Program-made: the position numbers and the translations under genes | Shown here: piece after piece, positions 57,245-64,000 of the stretch | How positions within the stretch are numbered: position 1 is the first letter of the stretch | Layout: each line of letters begins with the position of its first letter | Assembly (NCBI RefSeq): GCF_950023065.1 | Contig: NC_088677.1 | Span: 41,370,555-41,434,554, forward strand | Direction of reading: 5' to 3' | Length of the DNA: 64,000 nucleotides | Origin: Planococcus citri | Lineage: Eukaryota > Arthropoda > Insecta > Hemiptera > Pseudococcidae | The notes under the pieces: model-generated | Told to the model about the DNA's origin: nothing | Databases searched by the model: none | The model's input: the letters and a program-made list of their open reading frames with translations, nothing else

Positions 57245-60200
57245 TTCATCGCAGCATCAATTTGTTGCACCTGATTCATTTACAAACATAAGTGATGACT
57301 GATGATGATGAAAATTGAAAATCAAGTAAACTAATTGTACGTGAGTATGTTCTTCTAACACCCAGTTTTTTGCGTCTGCTGGACTTAAATATGCCCTCAT
57401 ATCTTACAATCAGGACTTCCAATATCTTCGTTAAATCTGATCTTCTTCTTCTTTGTCACAAAACTGAGCAGCGTTTCACTTAGGTTAAGTAGGTAGATAA
57501 GTGTGTATTTAGTTTTCTTTCAATCTTTGAATCGATTATTGGCGATCAGCAGGCCTACTAAAAACGGTCTTCACTTGTGGTTAATCACAGATTTAAATTT
57601 TATGATTCGCCATCTTTTTTGTAGGGGATCTTCCATGGATATTGAAGATGATTCGAACATCTTACAATTACATGTAAGGATAAGTTTTCAGACGCGAGCT
57701 AAAATCAGACACTCTGAAAACGATTTTTATAAAAAGTTCTATCTAGCGTATTCGCAATTTTATATTTTTAGTCGAACCATACTCGAATAATTTTACCTAC
57801 ATCTACGAGAACAGTGTTAGTTGAAACTATTCTTGCAACTTGGCAAAAAGCAAAATACACAAATCGTCCGAGTAATCCTCAATGAATACCTTCAGCCCAA
57901 ACCCCGGATGTAATGAGTTTTATGTATTTAAAAATGAGACAATTAATTAGGTACGCTTCAATTATTACATAAGTAATGAAGGGTAATTTTTACGATAAAC
58001 TTTCTTCACACAATCAAAGATACATAATAGCTTCCCTGGATGTACAATTGTACAAATAATCATAGTATAGTATACGTAGATAGGTAATCGGTACCTACCC
58101 AGGTGTATTTGATTAAATCTAATTATTATTTTTTCATTACGTCGCAGTCCAAGTGAAGAACTGTGATTACATTAATATCTTATGCGTATTTCGATGACTA
58201 CATACACAACGTATACTCAAGAAGGTCGCAACGTTTGCCAGTCATAGTGAAACTCTGCAAAGTCAATCATAATTACGTATAGGTACGCGAACCGTCATAC
58301 TCGTACATATGGGTAGGTATGTAAAACGTTACACAACGATTTCCTCAGTTTTTTGTTTTTGTTTTTCGAATAATTATTAATGAAATTTTCGCACACGAAC
58401 GTAAAATTCAAACTATAAATATACATATAAGTAAACCGCACTTATGTATATACTTCTTTCTTCTTTCTTTTCAACGATTACATTACGTCGTTTAGCACAC
58501 ATTAGGTTTTTTTCAACTTGAAATGTCAAGGTAGAAGTACGAGTGTATGACACTAAAAACAAAACAGTCCTAGTTCCGGTCTTTACACTTTTTTATTATT
58601 TAGAACGATGAGTTGTATTTACGTCTGATAAATGAACTGTCATAATATATCGTCGATATAGTCGAGTTAATACCGCATTTGTGTCATTACCTTCCAGGAC
58701 AGAGACGAATGCGCGCCTTCGTAAAAACATATAGGTATTAGGTACCTAGGATACCTGGCTAGAACTACTCTCTCTTTGTTGCGGTTTTTTCTTCGTCTTT
58801 TAACCAACATCGTGAACCATACCAGAGGAATTTTTGTTCGTATTATAAACTTTTCAACGCTAATAAATACTTACGAATTGTTTTGCAAACCGATAACCGC
58901 TGAATTTGTCAACGTACGAGGTACCAGATGATATTGAAAGAAACGTCCATAAGTTTGTAGGTAAGTATAGGTAGGAGGTACCGAGAAGCTTGGCTACATT
59001 ACATATCAGAAGTGAGGATAGGAGAAGGGAAGGGACTCTGAAAATATCGATAGATTCGTAATGACTTACTTGAAATTAATATTGTTGGGAAAAAACAAAA
59101 ACAGTTAGAACAATATGGTCATGGTCATGGTCACTCTTATCATAATTTTTTGTTAGTCACTACTTCTTTCTCAACGAATAGGTACTTGATGAAACGGAAC
59201 TTAAAGTTACGAAAAGGAGAAAAATAAAACGGTAAATTATATTCGGCTATATGAGATTAATTTTTGCTAATAAAAATCATAACCGTAAAAGGCAAACTTG
59301 ATTGGACCGAAGGTAAACAGTATATTTTTGAATTTCAATTTTTATACAACGGTACCTAGACTGTCGGACGGTTTTCTACCAACATTTCATAGTGTAGTTA
59401 TAATATATTTTATAGGCGCGCAATGCGCATATAAGGTAAAAAATTTCACTTTTCATACATTAATCCTTCAATAAGTACGAGTATTTAGACCTACGAATAA
59501 AAAAAACCGATGACTTTTTTCTTTCCACCAAAACCATAGGTTTCCAAAGAGCCACGTGCATTCCTTTTAACGCGACCGATACCAATTTCCGAATTCTTCA
59601 AATAGGTATAGGTATCGTAATAAATTTAATAGCATCTGGAGTACCTCTACCTATACACGAACATTTGTGCTCATCGCAGGTATTTCGTAACTTTTACCAT
59701 TTCTACTCCTATAGCATAATACCTACATGGGTTAATGTTTTGGAGCAGTTTGCATAATTTAATTCAGCTTTCTAACATTTAGGATTTGCTTCATTAATTT
59801 AAAATTCTGGATACACTCGTATTAATAGATATAGGTATAAATATAATGTTTATGGGTAAGGAAGGACATAAACCCTCGGGTGCAATATTGTTGTAAAAAA
59901 AATTAAGTTAAAGTTATAAAATATTGAATAACAGCTAGGCTACCATGCAATTCGCACATCCATGTGCAATGCATATGCATTCATATCTTATCATCAGGAT
60001 AAAATCGGTTGCAGGTAGGTAGGTACATACTTGCAAACTGGATAATTTGCATGGAATTATCGTGTCCTAAAATTTGTTTCGATAAATTTTCAGAGCCCAT
60101 TTGAAACTTTTAAAAAAGTGTTCATTCTTATAGACTCGAGCTAGCTAATTCTTTTGAAATTTACTCGTCTATAATAATTAATCAACAATTTTAATTTATA

Positions 60201-62250
60201 ATACCTGCATTCGTACAGTCATTATGCATGATTTCAAACGAGCCATCAGCTACCTAAGTTATTCTACTCCTTCCACAAATGTCAACTTCCGAATTCTTGT
60301 TTCATCTGTCTAACCAAACCACTTTCTCTTTTCGAATATTAAATATCATTACGAGTTCACATTTTTAACACTCTGAGACAATTCTACATTTCTACTTACA
60401 CATTTGAAGCAAAGTTAAATTTTGAACCTGAAAACGATATTACTCGTAAGTAGGTACCAAAATGTCGTATCATTTTCATGAAATATCTACAGTAGATAGG
60501 TTAGGTACATATGTACTTGATGTCAAGTTGAAATTTACCTTGAATTAGGGAGATGCGCTTCAGATGAATTTCAAATAAATTAAAATACAGAAAAATGGCA
60601 AAAAATTCTAATTTAATTTCAAACAGATAGGTTCGGTTCAATTAATTTACTATGCAGTACCTACCAATTGAAAAACAGACCTGAATTCGTGTTTTGACAT
60701 TTCAATATGAAACCCAATTGAAAAAAAAAATCCTACCAACTTCAACTGTTTTAAAAATTGGTCAAGTCTGAGTACCTATACGTTCTCACAATTCTCAGCA
60801 AAAAGAGGTTCCCTTATTATTAATGTAGGTAGGTACAACAGTCTCCGATATGTAAGTACATTTATGTACTTCAAAAAATATTTGCAATAGGTAGTTTGGT
60901 AAAATTAGATAAAAATTAAATCTTATTGCATTTGGAGCAAACATCAATAAAAAGGAGATCATATATATGATTTGTTGACAATGGTGTTTAATAGCTCGTT
61001 ATTACAAAGGAAAATAATAGAAATCAAAATGATAGCTTAGTACAGATTACCAAAAATTTGAATTTCTCACTTCTTTATTTTTTTTAAATGTATTTTGTCT
61101 CGTTTTTTATTTTTTTATTTTTAAATGTGCGTTTTGAAATTTTCCGCTGGGAGTACAGCAAAGAGAAAATTGATCAATCACTTCTGATGAATCAACTACA
61201 GGTACCTAAGTTACACATTGAAATGTTGAAACGAAACGTAAGACCTAACGCAAACTGCAAATGAATTCCATAGCACATGAGTCATCATTAAATGGTTTTA
61301 TCAAACTTACATTAGCAAAAAAATATAATACTTATATAGATAGATAGGTAGAGGTAAGTAGGTATCTAAATTGCATAAATTTTGTTTCTCATGTGAGCTG
61401 CCTAAAACCAGAGTTTGGAAGCTTCAACGAACTAACAAAAAAACTGGTTTTTTACATATTCCAGTTCATCTATCTACAAGTGAAAAATTGATACAGTCTT
61501 TATTCAAAATACTGCAAAAATTAAAACAAATATGATTACTTCGAATAATTTCTCAACACTATACTTCAACCTTTTTTCCGCCAAAAAACTTCTGTTTATT
61601 TCGATTTACTGCAATATTATTTCATCATGTAAACGGGTTACGTTGAACCTTTCCAAATTTCCAACACGTATTGGGTATAGAATTAATCACCGATATTTCA
61701 TGGAAGAAAGAAAATTAATATACCCAGATACCATCTCAGACGCGTAGTGACGTAGGTACCTACCTATTTGTATCTAGTAAATGAATTAGGTAAACGCTTC
61801 TGGTGAACACTTGCCGGGTATTTTTTGCGATTCGAAAACTCAAGGTAGGTATCCGTAATATAAATATTTTAATGACGAAGTCGGATCGAAAAAAAATATG
61901 TAATTTTCAACAAGTGTCAAGTACCTAGGTATATACCAACTCAGTTTTTAATTTTTTTAATTTTTTTTTTTTTTTTTTGTTCAAAAAAGTTATGATATTG
62001 CATTGTGAAAAATATTTGAACAGGGATTTCACACGATATATTTTCACGTACTTTTCTTTACACACAAAAAATTGAATAATTCCAGTCGAAAAAAAGACGG
62101 TGTTACCTATAAACGTAGGTATAGGTAACACGCGAGTTGAACCATAAAAAATACTTGTACATAAGGAACCGCTTGTTTGTTATTTTAACCATGACTACAT
62201 AAAGGGAGTACACGAGAAAATGAAAGAAAGGAGCCAAGGTTAAAAGGAAA
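57245..62250. other. Intergenic, no gene recognised
   Basis: Long AT-rich stretch with abundant TAGGTA-type motifs and a T run at 61949-61979. Frames at 57503-57790 and 61532-61747 have no recognisable domain or splice context. Confidence 0.45.
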
Positions 62251-62256
62251 TGGTAT

Positions 62257-62471
62257 TTTATCCTACTAGTAAAATAAAGTGATTTTTGATGATTTTTGAG
62301 GTTTATTTCCCGAGCAGAGCGAGGGAAGTAATTAAAAATCGTCGAAAATCACTTTATTTCACTAGTTGAATAACATATTTTATCCAAATGTGTGAAGAAA
62401 ACGCGCATTTGATCACTCGAGCGACTAGCGAGAGTGATTAAAGTAGTGTTTTATTCTACTAGTAGGATAAA
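62257..62471. mobile_element. Short inverted-repeat element (~215 bp)
   Basis: TTTATCCTACTAGTA at the left is inverted at the right (TACTAGTAGGATAAA). An inner inverted pair (AAATAAAGTGATTTT with AAAATCACTTTATTT) lies in the left half. Family unknown. Confidence 0.6.
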
Positions 62472-62500
62472 TGGAATTGATTGTCAAGTTACATAAACTA

Positions 62501-63316
62501 ACAAGGGAGCCCTCCCACATGATAATCTCCGATTTGAATGAAACTTGGACTGGTGGAAAGAGGACCTCAAAAAACCCCATCCCTAAATTTTCAGCTGCTG
62601 AAGTTGATTTTTCTATTTTTGGCGAGCGTGTGAAGTTTTGTGTATTTTTTATACGTTTTCTCATGTTATGTGTCAAAAAATTCGATTTCTGATGATAATT
62701 CCAGATTTGACCGACGGTAGTACTTATCGATTAGGTGTCAAGCAGAGACCCTTTGGCCAAAATTTCAGCTGCTGAAATTCATGTGGTGGGGAGAAACGGC
62801 CATTTCTTGAATTCATTCATAACATGGGAAAAAACAGTAAAAAATCTTGTTTCCTGAACGGATGGCCGGATCCGGCCAATGATGGCATGAGTCGATTTGG
62901 TATTCGGCAGAGACTGTTTGACCAAAATTTGAGCCCTTGAAGTTCATTAGAAGAGCTTAATTGACTCATTTTTCAAATTTTTCAATGGCATTTAAAAACC
63001 AGCAATTGGGCAAAAAATTCGATTTCTGATGATAATTCCAGATCCGGCCGGCGGTAGTATTAGTCAATTAGGTATCAAGCATAGACCCTTTGACCAAAAT
63101 TTCAGCTGCTGAAGTTCATGCGGTGGGGAGAAACGGCCATTTTTCGAATTTACAGAACAACTTTACCTGTGTACACAAAACTTCAAACGCTCGTCAAAAA
63201 TCGAAAAATCAACTTCAGCAGCTGAAAATTGGGGGATGGGGGTTTTTTGAGGTCCTCTTTCCACCAGTCCAAGTTTCATTCAAATCGGAGATTATCATGT
63301 GGGAGGGTTCCCTTGT
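62501..63316. mobile_element. Foldback element (816 bp) with internal ~130-bp direct repeats
   Basis: ACAAGGGAGCCCTCCCACAT and its continuation to about 62650 are inverted at 63172-63316; arms are about 145-150 bp. Inside, GATAATTCCAGAT...TTTCAGCTGCTGAA...GTGGGGAGAAACGGCCATTT occurs twice in direct orientation (about 62690-62810 and 63035-63145). TTTTCAGCTGCTGAA also occurs in both arms. No coding frame; the same peptide read on both strands comes from the inverted arms. Confidence 0.75.
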
Positions 63317-64000
63317 AAGAAAGATACATAAATTATTCCGTGTTAAGAAGTCTAGTCCGAGATCGAGTGCAACAAATTTACTAAACGCGTCATTGAAACG
63401 AATATGACGATGCATAACGAATAAATTTTTTTCAATAATTTTTTTTCGACCTTTTGTAATCATATTGATCGGAGCGCAGGTAAGTGTAGATAGGCAGGTA
63501 TATCGGATATAATTTAAATTGGGAAGTTGCATGGTTTAATTTCACTTGAAATACTTTTATAGGTTTTTAGTTTAAATTACGTACACTTACGAGTGTACTG
63601 GTACTACTCTTACATAGGATATAAGCTTATTCGAAGGTTAAAAAAATAATAATCGTAAGTATACATCGACGAAATTATATTTTAATTCTTTCATAACAAA
63701 CGAATAAGGATGTATGTATCTGTATCATTTCTATACGTGATAGACACATAGGTATAGTTCATTACCGAATGTGAACGTACCTAAACGTATTGTCACTCGC
63801 GTTACGCGTACCGCATATTTATAATAAAATTGACCTTAAGATGTCCTTAATATTTCAGCGATTGCCTTGCTGTGATCGAATTATACAACATACAAGTTCA
63901 AGTATATTTATACAACCTGGTATATGGTACTCATCAAGTTCCATAATAACTTATTAGTACGTCCACCTACTTCTATGTATTTGTTGATCAACTCTTTTGC

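Noticed and set aside
62425..63532. Two open frames sharing a ~30-residue peptide
   Set aside because: The shared peptide is the translation of the inverted arms of the 62501-63316 element, not protein conservation.

Overview
The window is nuclear DNA of an animal, most likely an insect. The protein genes are split by short GT-AG introns, the best matches I recognise are animal proteins (PDE8, CIAO2A, AMACR, a CABIT-domain adaptor), intergenic DNA is very AT-rich, and an intact Copia retrotransposon is present. The dense scatter of short TAGGTA/TACCTA motifs in non-coding DNA is something I associate with scale insects and mealybugs (Hemiptera), but that placement is inference only.

Layout. 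1-6.7 kb: the 3' eleven exons of a PDE8 cyclic-nucleotide phosphodiesterase gene (+). 9.2-15.1 kb: a 5.8-kb non-coding block bounded by matching inverted ends and TTAA, holding a hAT-like element with a perfect 8-bp target duplication, a Foldback-like element with ~20-bp subrepeats, a smaller perfect inverted repeat and a TAGG microsatellite. 15.1-16.2 kb: degenerate tandem repeats and a tRNA-like SINE head. 17.3-18.2 kb: four-exon CIAO2A (+). 19-21.7 kb: a pogo/mariner-like element, a perfect 51-bp palindrome, a CTCC-rich minisatellite and a foldback with 16-bp subrepeats. 22.0-23.9 kb: six-exon AMACR (+). 24-37 kb: gene-poor, with several small non-autonomous transposons, a possible small secreted peptide (-) and a possible unknown gene start (+). 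37.2-39.1 kb: a CABIT-domain adaptor in one long coding exon (-). 45.0-50.5 kb: a complete, very young Copia element (-) with 318-bp LTRs differing at one base. 50.5-64 kb: no convincing gene; a mariner-like hairpin, a TTAA foldback, a hAT-like element and two further inverted-repeat elements.

The host genes form no operon or obvious pathway; they are independent animal genes: cAMP breakdown (PDE8), cytosolic iron-sulfur protein assembly (CIAO2A), branched-chain acyl-CoA racemisation (AMACR) and receptor-proximal signalling (CABIT). The most unusual content is the density of inverted-repeat elements, two of them with arms built from short tandem subrepeats, and a Glu where AMACR normally has its catalytic Asp. 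Exon borders were placed by hand from splice consensus, reading phase and family alignment; no database search was run.
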